Part shown: piece after piece, positions 16,887 to 26,219 of the stretch | Position numbering within the stretch: the stretch's first letter is position 1 | Layout of the letters: the number at the start of each line of letters is the position of its first letter | NCBI GenBank assembly: GCA_030066775.1 | Contig: JASJAY010000012.1 | Span: forward strand, 20,640 to 84,639 | Direction of reading: 5' to 3' | Length of the DNA: 64,000 bases | From: Planctomycetota bacterium | Lineage (GTDB): Bacteria > Planctomycetota > PLA2 > JAEUHO01 | The notes under the pieces: generated by a model | The model's database searches: none | What the model was told of the DNA's origin: nothing | The model's input: only the letters and a program-made list of their open reading frames with translations | Translations under genes and position numbers: made by a program

Positions 16887-18340
16887 GCGTCGGGCCAGCG
16901 CTCGCCGTCGCCCTCGACGCGCACGAGGTCGCCGATGAAGGAGTGCGCGCCCGCCTCGGCGATCTGCACGTCGGCCATGCGGCCGCTCATGGAGGCGTCG
17001 CCCGGGGCGTGGACGATGCGGTTGCAGCGATCGCGGCCTGAGATGCGCGTGTCGTCGCTCTTGCTGATGCCCTCGACGAGGATCCGCACGGTCTCGCCGA
17101 TGAGGCCTTGGTTGCGCTTCGTGGCGAGCGCGTCCTGCACGCCCAAGAGCTCCACGTTGCGGCGCTTCTTGACGTCCTCGGGCACGTCGTCGGGGAGGCG
17201 CCGCGCGGAAAGCGTCTTGGGCCGCACGCTGTACTTGAACACGTAGGTCTGCAGGAAGCCGATGTCCTCGACGAGCCGCTTCGTGCCCTCGAAGTCCTCG
17301 TCGGTCTCACCGGAGAAACCCACGATGAAGTCGCTCGTGATCTCGACGCCGGGGATGTGCGTGCGCGCCCAGCCGACGACCTCGTGATACTGGGCCACGG
17401 TGTAGGTGCGCTGCATGCGCCGCAGCACCTCGTCGGAGCCGGACTGCGCGGGGATGTGCAGCCAGGGCATGACCTTCTCGACGGCGCCGAAGCGGCGCAT
17501 CATGTCCTCGGTCATGTCGAAGGGGTTCGAGGTGAGGAAGCGGATGCGGTCGAGGCCCTCGACCTCCGCCGCATGCTCGAGCAGCGTGCAGATCTCACCG
17601 GTGTGCTTGCGCTTCGGGTGCAGGTCCTGGCCGTAGGTGTTGATGTTCTGGCCCAGGAACGTCACCTCGCGGGCGCCATCGTCCACGAGGCGCTTCACCT
17701 CGTCGAGGATCTCGGGCAGCGGCCGGGAGACCTCCTTGCCGCGTGTGTGCGGAACGATGCAGTAGGTGCAGCTGTGGTTGCAGCCGCGCATGATCGTCAC
17801 GAACGCGCGGTAGGCGTCGGGGCGGACGGTGACGTTGCGGTCCGCGTCGGGCAGGAACACGGGATCGGGCCGGTTCGAGGTCCGGACGATGCGGCCTCCG
17901 CCGTCGAAGAGATCGTCGAGGTCCTGCACGGCGGAGCGGAAGCTCGACGTGCCGAGGACGAGGTCGACGTGCGGCGCGCGGTGGACGATCTCGTCCTTCA
18001 CCCGTTGGGCCATGCAGCCCATGACGCCGATCTTCATCTTGGGCCGGGTCTCTTTGACCTGGCGCGCGCGACCGAGGAGGCTCCAGACCTTGTCCTCGGC
18101 GTGCTCGCGGATCGAGCACGTATTGATCAGGACGACGTCGGCGTCCTTCATCTTGTCCGTGCGGCCGTAGCCGTTGCGGTCCAGGTCGCCCAGCACGAGC
18201 TCCGCGTCGAGCACGTTCATCTGGCAGCCGAAGCTGACGAAGAAGACCTTGCGCCCCTCGCCTCCCGGCAGGCTGCCGTGCGCACCCGTGTGCGTCACGG
18301 GGGTCGGGTGCACGGTGTGGGTCGGGTCGGCTGCGGGCAT
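16883..18340 (-). CDS. miaB: tRNA-2-methylthio-N6-dimethylallyladenosine synthase MiaB
   Basis: 485 residues. It adds a methylthio group to i6A37 of tRNAs. The N-terminal UPF0004 domain has its three iron-sulfur cysteines in SFGCQMN, NTCSIREHAEDK and GVMGCMAQR. The radical SAM cluster motif is CNHSCTYC (CX3CX2C), followed by IVPHTRGKEVSRP. A C-terminal TRAM domain (about 415-480) binds RNA. The first 30 residues are a His/Thr-rich extension and the true start could be slightly later. The SIREHAEDK signature points to MiaB, not RimO or MtaB. Confidence 0.94.
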   Translation of the reverse strand: MPAADPTHTVHPTPVTHTGAHGSLPGGEGRKVFFVSFGCQMNVLDAELVLGDLDRNGYGRTDKMKDADVVLINTCSIREHAEDKVWSLLGRARQVKETRPKMKIGVMGCMAQRVKDEIVHRAPHVDLVLGTSSFRSAVQDLDDLFDGGGRIVRTSNRPDPVFLPDADRNVTVRPDAYRAFVTIMRGCNHSCTYCIVPHTRGKEVSRPLPEILDEVKRLVDDGAREVTFLGQNINTYGQDLHPKRKHTGEICTLLEHAAEVEGLDRIRFLTSNPFDMTEDMMRRFGAVEKVMPWLHIPAQSGSDEVLRRMQRTYTVAQYHEVVGWARTHIPGVEITSDFIVGFSGETDEDFEGTKRLVEDIGFLQTYVFKYSVRPKTLSARRLPDDVPEDVKKRRNVELLGVQDALATKRNQGLIGETVRILVEGISKSDDTRISGRDRCNRIVHAPGDASMSGRMADVQIAEAGAHSFIGDLVRVEGDGERWPDA

Positions 18341-18371
18341 CGCGAGATTCTCGGCGGGCCGTGGCCCTTGT

Positions 18372-19199
18372 CTAGGAGCGGGATGCGACGATCGGCTTCC
18401 CGGGGCCGCCGAGCAGGCGCGCCATCATCTCGCGCACGCTGGTGAGCGCTTCGACCTCGGCCGGGAGCAGCTCGCGGCGCGCGGCGATGACCTCCGCGCG
18501 GTCGGCGGCCTGGCCGAGGGCGCGTCCCGCCTGCGCCAGGAAGCCCGACTTCTCGAAGGACGCCGCCGCCGCCAGGAAGCCGCGGATGGCTCCCCCTTCC
18601 GGGTACATGCGCTCATAGAGCGCGTGATGCCCGCGGCCATAGGCGCGGCGGGCGATCCGCTCGCCGAAGAGGTAGGCCGAGCGCTTCACGACGCGCTCCT
18701 CGCACCAGATGGGCAGCAACTCGTCGAGGCGCTTGCTTGCGTTCGTGAAGAAGCGGCGCACGCGCCGCAGACGCGTCGGGTAGTAGCCGCTCACCTCGGC
18801 GAAGAGGTCGCGGTACCGGCGCGGGTCGTGGTGCTTCACGAAGCGCCCGACGCTCAGGTGCTCCTCCGTCAGGATGGAGACCTCGGCCAGGATGTGGCCG
18901 CAGTACGCGTCCAGCAGGCCCTCGTCGCCGCGCTCACCGAAGATCTTGCCGGTGAGCCGCCGCATGGGCGTGAGGCGCTCGTCGCGCAGGTGCTCGAGCC
19001 GCGGCAGGTAGAAGAGCGCCCACAGCTCCCGGGGCGGCAGCACGAGCTCCATGCGGTCGACGCCGCGCTCACGGGCCGCGCGCAGGACTCGCCGCTCATA
19101 GCGCTTGTAGACGTTCAGGAAGAGCGCCCGCGCCGAGACGAAGTGCTGGAAGAAGTCCCACAGCTGCGAGCCGCGGTTGCGATAGGCGCGTACGGCCAT
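18372..19199 (-). CDS. Conserved-looking hypothetical protein, unrecognised
   Basis: 275 residues from ATG 19199. It is mostly helical and rich in Arg, Tyr and Leu (for example RRYRDLFAEVSGYYPTRLRR), with no membrane helix, signal peptide or known motif. Third-position GC and amino-acid use match the neighbours, so I take it as real. It lies 31 bases before miaB and 87 bases after rplQ on the same strand and may be read through from the ribosomal operon. Confidence 0.65.
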   Translation of the reverse strand: MAVRAYRNRGSQLWDFFQHFVSARALFLNVYKRYERRVLRAARERGVDRMELVLPPRELWALFYLPRLEHLRDERLTPMRRLTGKIFGERGDEGLLDAYCGHILAEVSILTEEHLSVGRFVKHHDPRRYRDLFAEVSGYYPTRLRRVRRFFTNASKRLDELLPIWCEERVVKRSAYLFGERIARRAYGRGHHALYERMYPEGGAIRGFLAAAASFEKSGFLAQAGRALGQAADRAEVIAARRELLPAEVEALTSVREMMARLLGGPGKPIVASRS

Positions 19200-19286
19200 T
19201 AGACGGCCGCCTCACCGGAACGGATCCCACGCGCGGCGCTGGTCAGCTGTCGAGCGCGGCACGTCATGCGGGGATGGGGCTCCGGG

Positions 19287-19724
19287 CTACTTCTTCTTGG
19301 ACTTGCCTGCGTCCTCGTCCTCGTCCATCTCCGGCGGACGATCCACGAACTCCCAGACCACGCGCGGACCGTTGTCCCCGAGCCGGTTCTTGGCGTCGCG
19401 GATGATGCGCGTGTAGCCGCCGGGCCGGTCGGCGCACATGGGCGCGATCCGGTCGACGAGGAGGCTCAGGATGGCGCGGTCCGGGATGTCGCGGGCCAGC
19501 AGCCGGACCTGGTGGACGAACGCCGAGCGATCGCTGTCGCGAAGGGCGTGGGCCTTCTTCGCGCGGGTGATCAGGCGGTCCACGAAGCGACGGGTCGCCT
19601 TGGCCTTCGCCTCGGTCGTGATAATGCGACCGTTGGTGAAGAGCGCGCGGGCGAGGTTCCGCCGAAGCGCGATGCGGTGCTGGGTGTCCGCCGTCAGCTT
19701 GCGGCCTGCAACGCGGTGTCTCAT
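19287..19724 (-). CDS. rplQ: 50S ribosomal protein L17
   Basis: 145 residues. The N-terminus MRHRVAGRKLTADTQHRIAL and the segment NLARALFTNGRIITTEAKAK are the L17 signature. The C-terminal tail is acidic then lysine-rich (DEDEDAGKSKKK) and extends about 20 residues past the usual end. It is the last gene of the alpha operon, after rpoA. Confidence 0.97.
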   Translation of the reverse strand: MRHRVAGRKLTADTQHRIALRRNLARALFTNGRIITTEAKAKATRRFVDRLITRAKKAHALRDSDRSAFVHQVRLLARDIPDRAILSLLVDRIAPMCADRPGGYTRIIRDAKNRLGDNGPRVVWEFVDRPPEMDEDEDAGKSKKK

Positions 19725-19788
19725 GGCTTCGTCGCTCCGTGTCTCGCGGGGTCCATTCTACCCCGGCTTCGCTGCCGCCTCGGGGGCC

Positions 19789-20910
19789 CTACCGGGCGCC
19801 CAGTGCGTCCGTATCCATGCCCAGGGCCAGGCCCATCTCGTCGAGCTTCTTGGTGATCTCCTTGAGGGAGGTCCGACCGAAGTTCTTGAGCGCCATCAGC
19901 TCGTCCTGCGTGCGGCTCACGAGCTCGCCGATCGTCTGGATGCCCTCGGCCTCCAGGCAGTTGCTGGCGCGCACCGAGAGGTCCATCGCGGCGATCGGCA
20001 GCTCGAGCTTGCGACCCACGTCGTCCGTCATGCCGCCGAGCGGGGCCGGGGGCGGGGTCGAGGGGCCGCCGAGCAGAACGGTCGACGTCGCGGCCGCCGG
20101 GGCCGGAGCGGCCGGCGGGGGCATGCTCGGGGCCGCCGGGGCGCCGAAGGTCAGGCCGCCGAGGCCGCCCGTGTCGAGGCCCGCGTCGCCGAGGAGCTCC
20201 TTGCCGACGTCGAAGAACTGGATGAAGGGGTTGAGGTGCTTGCGGTAGATCTTGCTGGCCTCGACCAGCGCCATCTCCGGGGTCACCGTGCCATCCGTCC
20301 AGACCTCGAGGATCAGGCGGTCGTAGTTCGTGAGCTTGCCCACACGGGTGTTCTCCGTGCGGTAGCGGACGCGCTGGATGGGCGAGAAGATCGAGTCGAT
20401 CGGGATGACGCCGATCTCCTGCTCCTCGCGCGCGTTCTCTTCGGCCGTGACGTAGCCACGGCCCTTGCGCACCTCGATCTCGGCCTCGAAGGACCGATCC
20501 GTGGTGATGTTGCAGATGTAGAGGTCCTTGTTGACGATGTCGGCGTCGGCGCTCGTCTGGATGTCGGCCGCCGTCACCGGGCCCTGGCCCTGCTTCTCGA
20601 TGCGCAGGACCTTCGGGTCGTCAGTGTGGAACTGAACGCAGAGGCGCTTGAGCGCCAGGATGATGTCGGTGACATCCTCCTTGATGCCCTCGAGCGACGA
20701 GAACTCGTGCTTGACGCCCTGGATCTTCACGGACGTCACGGCCGAGCCCTCGATCGAGGACAAGAGCACGCGCCGGAGACCGTTCCCCACGGTCACGCCG
20801 TACCCACGCTCGAACGGCTCGGCCGTGAACTTCGCGTAGGTGTCGGTCCGTGTCGCCGAGTCGGCCACGACCTTGGTGGGCAGCTCAAGGTTCCGCCAAC
20901 GGATCCTCAT
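19789..20910 (-). CDS. rpoA: RNA polymerase alpha subunit
   Basis: 373 residues, about 45-55 longer than common alpha subunits. The N-terminal assembly domain (1-235) has the GYGVTVGNGLRRVLLSSIEG motif. The C-terminal domain (about 300-373) contains the helix-hairpin-helix region LKNFGRTSLKEITKKL that contacts UP elements and activators. The extra length is an Ala/Pro/Gly-rich linker between them (PSMPPPAAPAPAAA at about 262-275), longer than usual. It follows rpsK; rpsD, normally between them, is absent. Confidence 0.97.
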   Translation of the reverse strand: MRIRWRNLELPTKVVADSATRTDTYAKFTAEPFERGYGVTVGNGLRRVLLSSIEGSAVTSVKIQGVKHEFSSLEGIKEDVTDIILALKRLCVQFHTDDPKVLRIEKQGQGPVTAADIQTSADADIVNKDLYICNITTDRSFEAEIEVRKGRGYVTAEENAREEQEIGVIPIDSIFSPIQRVRYRTENTRVGKLTNYDRLILEVWTDGTVTPEMALVEASKIYRKHLNPFIQFFDVGKELLGDAGLDTGGLGGLTFGAPAAPSMPPPAAPAPAAATSTVLLGGPSTPPPAPLGGMTDDVGRKLELPIAAMDLSVRASNCLEAEGIQTIGELVSRTQDELMALKNFGRTSLKEITKKLDEMGLALGMDTDALGAR

Positions 20911-20991
20911 TCAATCCTCCGTGATCCCCGCTTGATTCCCGACGTCTCGGGTGTGTTCCGCGGAGCAAGATGCCTAGCGTTCAGTTCCGGT

Positions 20992-21029
20992 ACGCGTTCG
21001 TTCTCGAGTGGCAGCAGCTGCGAACGCGT
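20992..21029. repeat. Inverted repeat between rpsK and rpoA
   Basis: Perfect 9-base arms ACGCGTTCG (20992-21000) and CGAACGCGT (21021-21029) enclose a 20-base loop. It lies just after the rpsK stop, in the slot where rpsD would normally stand. It could be an mRNA hairpin controlling rpoA expression, or a scar; no U-tract follows. Confidence 0.4.
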
Positions 21030-21032
21030 CGG

Positions 21033-21407
21033 TCAGACGCGCCGCCGCTTGCGGGGCCGGCAGCCGTTGTGCGGCAGCGGGGTGACGTCTTCGACGGCGC
21101 GGATCTTCAGGCCGCGCGCCTGGAGGCTGCGGATGGCCGACTCGCGGCCCGCGCCCGGGCCCTTGACCCGGACCTCGACCTCGCGGACGCCCATCTTGAT
21201 GGCCTTCTCCGCGCAGCGCTCCGCGGCCTTCTGGGCGGCGAAAGGCGTCGACTTGCGGCTTCCCTTGAAGCCGATGGTGCCGGCGGAGTCCCAGCAGAGC
21301 GTCTCGCCGTTGGGTGCAGCAACGGTGACGATCGTGTTGTTGAAGGACGCGTGGATGTGCACCACCGCCTTCGGGACGTTCCGACGGACTTTCTTCTTAC
21401 CGGCCAT
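21033..21407 (-). CDS. rpsK: 30S ribosomal protein S11
   Basis: 124 residues. The core [20 protein letters not shown] and the C-terminal [15 protein letters not shown] are diagnostic of S11, which lines the platform near the mRNA exit. A 166-base gap separates it from rpsM upstream, which is long for this operon and may hold an internal promoter. Confidence 0.97.
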   Translation of the reverse strand: MAGKKKVRRNVPKAVVHIHASFNNTIVTVAAPNGETLCWDSAGTIGFKGSRKSTPFAAQKAAERCAEKAIKMGVREVEVRVKGPGAGRESAIRSLQARGLKIRAVEDVTPLPHNGCRPRKRRRV

Positions 21408-21451
21408 GGGGCCTCCGACCGTGCTCGCTCAGCTAGAGAGGGACCGATTCG

Positions 21452-21466
21452 CCCCCTCCCAGGGGG
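21452..21466 (-). promoter_or_regulatory. Hairpin in the rpsK leader
   Basis: CCCCCT-ccc-AGGGGG, 45 bases before the rpsK ATG. On the minus strand a weak promoter-like pair (TTGCAG, 16 bases, TACCCT) lies upstream at about 21508-21535. Together they suggest an internal start with a structured leader. Evidence is by eye only. Confidence 0.25.
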
Positions 21467-21573
21467 GATTTCGGACTTGTGCGCTGGAACGAAATCGAAC
21501 GGGACAGGGTAGCGCGGGCCCTGACCCCTGCAACTTTCTGGCCGACCGCCCGAAGCGGAGGCCGGAAAAGGAC

Positions 21574-21957
21574 TTAGCGAAGTTGCTTGACGCTCTTCTT
21601 ACCGGCCACCGTCTTGCGCGGACCCTTGCGCGTGCGGGCGTTCGTGCGGCTCCGCTGGCCCCGGACGGGGAGCCCGCGGCGGTGCCGCATGCCGCGGTAG
21701 CAGGCGATCTCCTTCAGGCGGGAGATGTGCTGCTGGGTCTGACGGCGCAGGTTGCCCTCCGTGACGAGGGTCTCCTCGATCTGGTTGGCGATCCGGGCCA
21801 GCTCCTCGTCCGTGAGGTCCCGGGCCCGACGATGCGGGTCCAGCCCGAGGGACTTGCACAGCTGGATGGCCTGGTAGCGGCCGATGCCGTGGATGTACTG
21901 CAACGAGATGTAGGTCTTCTTCTCGTTGGGAATGTCGACGCCGACGATACGGGGCAT
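21574..21957 (-). CDS. rpsM: 30S ribosomal protein S13
   Basis: 127 residues. [20 protein letters not shown] and the helix-two-turn-helix region followed by [20 protein letters not shown] identify S13, which contacts the P-site tRNA and the 50S through its basic tail (ending KKSVKQLR). It sits between rpmJ and rpsK as in most bacteria. Confidence 0.97.
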   Translation of the reverse strand: MPRIVGVDIPNEKKTYISLQYIHGIGRYQAIQLCKSLGLDPHRRARDLTDEELARIANQIEETLVTEGNLRRQTQQHISRLKEIACYRGMRHRRGLPVRGQRSRTNARTRKGPRKTVAGKKSVKQLR

Positions 21958-21993
21958 GGGTCTGCTCTCTCTCTCTGGAGGTAGGCCGGAGGC

Positions 21994-22107
21994 CTACCCC
22001 TGAACCTGCTTGTGACGGGGGTTCGTGCAGATCACGCGGACGCGGCCGTGCCTGCGCACGATCTTGCAGTTCTCACAGATGCGCTTGACGCTCGATCGAA
22101 CCTTCAT
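21994..22107 (-). CDS. rpmJ: 50S ribosomal protein L36
   Basis: 37 residues, begins [17 protein letters not shown] and ends NPRHKQVQG. It is the zinc-binding form: the ligands are Cys in CENC, then Cys in VICTN and His in RHK. Sits between infA and rpsM, its standard place. Confidence 0.96.
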   Translation of the reverse strand: MKVRSSVKRICENCKIVRRHGRVRVICTNPRHKQVQG

Positions 22108-22117
22108 CTCGTCACTC

Positions 22118-22333
22118 CTAGTCGCGGTAGACGATCCGCCCCTTCGTCAGGTCGTAGGGGCTCATCTCCACGGTCACTCTGTCTCCCGGAAGGATCCGGA
22201 TCCAGTGCATGCGCATCTTGCCGCTGATGTGGCAGAGGATGCGATGTCCATTCTCGAGCTCGCAGACGAACATGGCGTTCGGCCGCGCCTCGACCACTTT
22301 GGCGTCCAGGCGGAGATTGTCATCCCGCGCCAT
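22118..22333 (-). CDS. infA: Translation initiation factor IF-1
   Basis: 71 residues, the usual length. An S1/OB-fold protein: it reads [18 protein letters not shown], then [16 protein letters not shown] and ends [12 protein letters not shown]. It binds the A site of the 30S during initiation. Its ATG overlaps the adk TGA by one base (TGATG), implying coupled translation. Confidence 0.97.
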   Translation of the reverse strand: MARDDNLRLDAKVVEARPNAMFVCELENGHRILCHISGKMRMHWIRILPGDRVTVEMSPYDLTKGRIVYRD

Positions 22334-22899
22334 CAGGACGCCCCTACCTGGCCACAGCCGGCGATCGCCTCGGCGATGCGCCCGGCCACGTCGTCGATCG
22401 TTCCAAGCGCATCCACGGTCCGAAGGAGCCCGCGCTGCTCGTAGAACGCGATCAACGGCGAGGTCTCCTCGCCGTAGACCTTGATGCGGTTGCGGATGAC
22501 CTCTTCGGTGTCGTCCTTGCGTCCGCGCTTGAGCAGCCGCTGCACGATCTCCTCGTCATCCAGCTTCATGTGGACCACACAGTCGATGGCGTCGTCCCCC
22601 ACGTCCGCGTGGAGCGCCACCGCCTGCGCCTCGTTGCGGGGGAAGCCGTCCAGCAGGTAGCCCTGGCCGTCCTCGACCGCGCGCAGCCGCTCGGCGACCA
22701 ACGCACAGACCAGCTCGGCCGGCACCAGCTCGCCGGCGTCCATGAAGCCCTTGGCCTTCACGCCCAGCTCGCTCTCGGCCGCCACGGCGGCCCGGAGCAT
22801 GTCGCCGGTCGAGAGGTGCAGGAGCTCGTGCGCGGACACCAGGCGCTCGGCCTGCGTGCCCTTGCCGGCCCCGGGAGGCCCAAGAAGGATGAGTCGCAT
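22333..22899 (-). CDS. adk: Adenylate kinase
   Basis: 188 residues from ATG 22899, chosen because GGAGG lies six bases before it; ATG 22905 abuts that site. It converts ATP plus AMP to two ADP. P-loop [13 protein letters not shown]-binding [13 protein letters not shown] and [13 protein letters not shown] region [16 protein letters not shown]. This is the short-LID form without the zinc-binding insertion. It lies between secY and infA, with no map gene in between. Confidence 0.96.
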   Translation of the reverse strand: MRLILLGPPGAGKGTQAERLVSAHELLHLSTGDMLRAAVAAESELGVKAKGFMDAGELVPAELVCALVAERLRAVEDGQGYLLDGFPRNEAQAVALHADVGDDAIDCVVHMKLDDEEIVQRLLKRGRKDDTEEVIRNRIKVYGEETSPLIAFYEQRGLLRTVDALGTIDDVAGRIAEAIAGCGQVGAS

Positions 22900-22909
22900 G
22901 GCCATCCTC

Positions 22910-24232
22910 CTAGTCCCTGCCCCGGCCGCCGCGGCCGCGGCCGCCTCGGAGGAAGCCCTCGTAGCTGCGCATCATCAGCGCGCTGTTGAGCTTGTCCACG
23001 ACGTCGAGCGCCACGCTCACGACGATCAGGATCGACGTGCCGCCCAGGAAGTAGGCGATCTCCGGCGGCGTGTTCGCCGACAGCACGGTGGCGAGCCACT
23101 GCGGAATCACGGCGATCACCGCGAGGAAGGTCGCACCCGCCAGGGTGACGCGCGTCATGACCTTCTCGAGGAACTCGGCCGTGCGCTTGCCCGGGCGGAT
23201 GCCCGGAACGAAGGAACCGCTCTCCTTCATGTTCTTCGACATCTCGACCGGGTTGAACATCAACGAGGTCCAGAAGTAGCTGAAGAAGTAGATCAGCAGC
23301 ACGCTGAAGAAGGTGTAGAAGAACGAGTTGAAGCCGAGCGCGTTGGTGAGCCACTCGCTGCCGATCGCGTTGCCCAGGAGGCTCGGGAACGACAGCAGCG
23401 CCGAGGCGAAGATCACGGGCATGACGCCCGCCTGGTTGACCTTGATCGGCAGGAAGTGGCGCTGACCGCCGTAGACCTTGCGGCCACGCGTCAGCTTCGC
23501 GTACTGCACGGGAATTTTTCGAGTTCCCTTGCTGATGTACACGACGACCACCACCACCACGACGAACAGCACCAGCAGCATGAAGGGCAGGAACGCGCCC
23601 TCCTCCGACTGGATCAGGTAGCCAACCGCCTGCGGCAGCCGGGCCACGATGCCCGCCATGATCAGGAGCGAGATGCCGTTGCCGACGCCGTACTCGGTGA
23701 TCTGTTCACCGATCCACATCAGGAAGATCGCGCCGCACGTGAGCGTCAGAATCGACCAGAGCGCGGGCAGGAATCCTGGTTCGAGCAACGTCTCGCCGCT
23801 GACGATCGCACTCTCCCGCTGGTAGACGTTCACCGTGAGCAGGATGGCCTGGAACATGGCGAGCGGGACCGTCGCGAGACGCGTCCACTGGTTGATCTTC
23901 CGCTGACCCGAGGCGCCTTCCTTGGCGATCTTCTCCAGGCTGGGCATCACCTTCGTCAGAAGGCTGAAGATGATGCTCGAGCTGATGTACGGCATGATGC
24001 CGAGGCTGAAGAGCGCGGGCGAGAAGAGCTGGCCGCCGGACAGGATGCTGAAGATCGCGCCGAACTGGCCACCGCTCTCCCCCGCTTCGCCGGCCTTGCC
24101 GAGCGCGTGCAGATCGATCCCGGGGATCGGGATGTTCCAGCCGACCCGGTAGAGCAGCAGGAACCCGAACGTGATGAACAGCCGTTTCCGGATGTCCGGG
24201 ACGCGGAAGAGGGCGTTGAGGGATCCGATCAC
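22910..24232 (-). CDS. secY: Preprotein translocase subunit SecY
   Basis: 440 residues with ten membrane helices, the channel of the Sec translocon. Family features include FGFLLLYRVGWNIPIPGID near the N-terminus, the plug-proximal LGIMPYISSSII, and the ribosome-docking loops with KGTRKIPVQYAKL and FVPGIRPGKRT. The C-terminus is Gly/Arg-rich (FLRGGRGRGGRGRD), slightly longer than usual. It starts six bases after rplO. Confidence 0.97.
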   Translation of the reverse strand: MIGSLNALFRVPDIRKRLFITFGFLLLYRVGWNIPIPGIDLHALGKAGEAGESGGQFGAIFSILSGGQLFSPALFSLGIMPYISSSIIFSLLTKVMPSLEKIAKEGASGQRKINQWTRLATVPLAMFQAILLTVNVYQRESAIVSGETLLEPGFLPALWSILTLTCGAIFLMWIGEQITEYGVGNGISLLIMAGIVARLPQAVGYLIQSEEGAFLPFMLLVLFVVVVVVVVYISKGTRKIPVQYAKLTRGRKVYGGQRHFLPIKVNQAGVMPVIFASALLSFPSLLGNAIGSEWLTNALGFNSFFYTFFSVLLIYFFSYFWTSLMFNPVEMSKNMKESGSFVPGIRPGKRTAEFLEKVMTRVTLAGATFLAVIAVIPQWLATVLSANTPPEIAYFLGGTSILIVVSVALDVVDKLNSALMMRSYEGFLRGGRGRGGRGRD

Positions 24233-24237
24233 GGTGG

Positions 24238-24774
24238 CTACTCGTCGCCTGCGCTATCGGTGGACGGCGCGGTGTCGGTTGCGGGACGGGTCTTCTTCAC
24301 GCCCTTGGGGCGGTACTCGGTGCGGGTCGGCAGCAGCTCGATCGTGCCGCCGGCCTTCTCGATCTTCTCGCGCGCGCCGGCGCTGACGCCGTGGGCGCGG
24401 ATGTTGAGCGGCTTGGTGACATCGCCGAAGCCCAGGATCTTCAGGAACTTGGCCTTCTTCGGGGCCAGCCCCTCCTCCTTGGCGAGCTCCAGGTCGATCG
24501 TGCGCTTGCCGCCGAACGTCTTCTCGAGATCGCCGACGTTGACCGCGTAGAAGCTGACCTTGAAGCGGGCGTTGCTGAAGCCCTTCTTCGGCAGGCGGCG
24601 GAAGAGCGGCATCTGGCCACCCTCGAAGCGCAGCCGGATCCGGTTGCCGGAACGCTGGCCGGCGCCCTTGTGACCGCGGCCGCTGGTCGTACCCCAGCCG
24701 GAGCCCGGGCCGCGACCGACACGGTGCTTCTTGCTGCGCTTGACCTTGATCTTGCGAACGTCGGAGAGATCCAT
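24238..24774 (-). CDS. rplO: 50S ribosomal protein L15
   Basis: 178 residues, longer than the usual 145-150. The Gly-rich N-terminus (RVGRGPGSGWGTTSGRGHKG, then GAGQRSG) is typical. The extra length is a C-terminal tail of Thr, Pro, Asp and Ser (TRPATDTAPSTDSAGDE). It starts two bases after rpsE, so rpmD (L30), often found between them, is absent. Confidence 0.96.
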   Translation of the reverse strand: MDLSDVRKIKVKRSKKHRVGRGPGSGWGTTSGRGHKGAGQRSGNRIRLRFEGGQMPLFRRLPKKGFSNARFKVSFYAVNVGDLEKTFGGKRTIDLELAKEEGLAPKKAKFLKILGFGDVTKPLNIRAHGVSAGAREKIEKAGGTIELLPTRTEYRPKGVKKTRPATDTAPSTDSAGDE

Positions 24775-24776
24775 GC

Positions 24777-25274
24777 TTAGAGCTCCACGCCTCGGCGCGC
24801 CGCGACCTCGCGACGCGTGCGCATGGCCAGCAGCCCCTCGTAGGTGGCCTTGGCCAGGTTCATCGGGTTCTTGCTCCCGAGCGCCTTCGTGAGGCAGTCG
24901 GTCACGCCGGCGGCTTCGAGCACCGCGCGCACCGCCGAGCCGGCCACGAGGCCCGTACCCGGGGCCGCGGGGAGCAGCTTGACGACGCTGGAGCGGAAGC
25001 GCGCCGTGTAGGGGTGCGGCAGGGTCGTGCCCTTGAGCTGCACCCGCGTCAGGTTCTTGCGGCCGTCCGAGACCGCCTTCTCGACGGCCGGGGGCACCTC
25101 ACGCGCCTTGCCGAAGCCGAGACCGACGGTGCCGTTGCCGTCCCCCAGCACGACGAGCGCGCTGAAGCCGAAGCGGCGACCACCCTTCATCACCTTGGCG
25201 GAGCGGTTGATCTTGACGACGGTCTCCTTGAGCTCGACGTCGCCCGCGTCCACGAAATCCATCTCTCGACGCAT
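24777..25274 (-). CDS. rpsE: 30S ribosomal protein S5
   Basis: 165 residues. The S5 signature is VKINRSAKVMKGGRRFGFSA, followed by VVGDGNG-like VVLGDGNGTVGLGFGKA. The C-terminal domain has GTGLVAGSAVRAVLEAAGV. It lies at the mRNA entry side and influences decoding accuracy. Standard neighbours rplR and rplO. Confidence 0.97.
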   Translation of the reverse strand: MRREMDFVDAGDVELKETVVKINRSAKVMKGGRRFGFSALVVLGDGNGTVGLGFGKAREVPPAVEKAVSDGRKNLTRVQLKGTTLPHPYTARFRSSVVKLLPAAPGTGLVAGSAVRAVLEAAGVTDCLTKALGSKNPMNLAKATYEGLLAMRTRREVAARRGVEL

Positions 25275-25282
25275 GGGGTCTC

Positions 25283-25639
25283 CTAGAACTTCACGCCGGC
25301 TTCGCGGATCGCATCCGCGACAGCCTTCACACGGCCGTGGTAACGGTAGGGACCGCGGTCGAAGCGGGCTTCCGAGATGCCCTTCTCCTTGGCGATCTTG
25401 CCGATCTCGGCGCCCACCTGCTTGGCCGCATCGACGTTGCCGCCGTAGCCGAGCTTGAGGGCCTTCGAGTTGGTCGAGGCGAGGGTGTGCCCCGCGTCGT
25501 CGTCCACGACCTGGACGTAGATGTGCTTGAGGGTGCGGTGGACCGAGACGCGCGGCCGATCGGCCGTGCCCCGGACCTTCTTGCGCACACGGAACGCGCG
25601 GTTCCGGCGGCGCTTCTCGAGTCGCTTCTGAGTAGCCAC
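25283..25639 (-). CDS. rplR: 50S ribosomal protein L18
   Basis: 118 residues. [20 protein letters not shown] and [19 protein letters not shown] are L18 hallmarks; it binds 5S rRNA with L5. The C-terminal [19 protein letters not shown] is conserved. Eight bases separate it from rpsE. Confidence 0.97.
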   Translation of the reverse strand: MATQKRLEKRRRNRAFRVRKKVRGTADRPRVSVHRTLKHIYVQVVDDDAGHTLASTNSKALKLGYGGNVDAAKQVGAEIGKIAKEKGISEARFDRGPYRYHGRVKAVADAIREAGVKF

Positions 25640-25642
25640 GAT

Positions 25643-26194
25643 CTACTTCTCCCCACCCACGAAGGACTTGCCGGCCTTCTGGATGATCTGCTCACCGAGG
25701 TAGCGGATGCCCTTGCCCTTGTAGGGCTCCGGCGGCCGCACGCGTCGGACACGCGAGGCGAACTCGCCGACCTTCTGCTTGTCGGCGCCCCTGACCTGGA
25801 TCTGGGTCGCACTCGGGCACTCGACCGTGATGCCCTGCGGGATGTCGACGAACACGGGGTGACTGAAGCCGACCATCAGCTTGAGCCGCTTGCCACCCTC
25901 GACGCTCGCCTGGTACGAGACGCCCACGACCTCGAGACGCTTCTCGAAGCCCTTGGTCACGCCCTCGACCATGCCCACCGCGAGCGCGCGGTAGAGGCCG
26001 TGGAGCGACTTGGACTGCTGCGTGTCGTCCTGACGCGTGAGCGACAGCTGATCGCCGTCGACGGCGGCCGCGATACCGCCCGTGAGCTCGCGGGTGAGCT
26101 CGCCGTTCGGGCCCTTGACCGTGAACGCGCCCTCGCGGGTCGTCACTTCGACGCCGCTCGGGATCTTGACCGGAAGCTTGCCGATACGGGACAT
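25643..26194 (-). CDS. rplF: 50S ribosomal protein L6
   Basis: 183 residues from ATG 26194 (MSRIGKLPVKIPSGVEV), the standard L6 start; a longer frame upstream crosses into rpsH and is not real. The C-terminal motif PEPYKGKGIRYLGEQI matches the family signature PEPYKGKGI. It binds near the sarcin-ricin loop. Confidence 0.97.
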   Translation of the reverse strand: MSRIGKLPVKIPSGVEVTTREGAFTVKGPNGELTRELTGGIAAAVDGDQLSLTRQDDTQQSKSLHGLYRALAVGMVEGVTKGFEKRLEVVGVSYQASVEGGKRLKLMVGFSHPVFVDIPQGITVECPSATQIQVRGADKQKVGEFASRVRRVRPPEPYKGKGIRYLGEQIIQKAGKSFVGGEK

Positions 26195-26219
26195 GGGTTG
26201 TTCCTCTCCGCCCTTCCGG

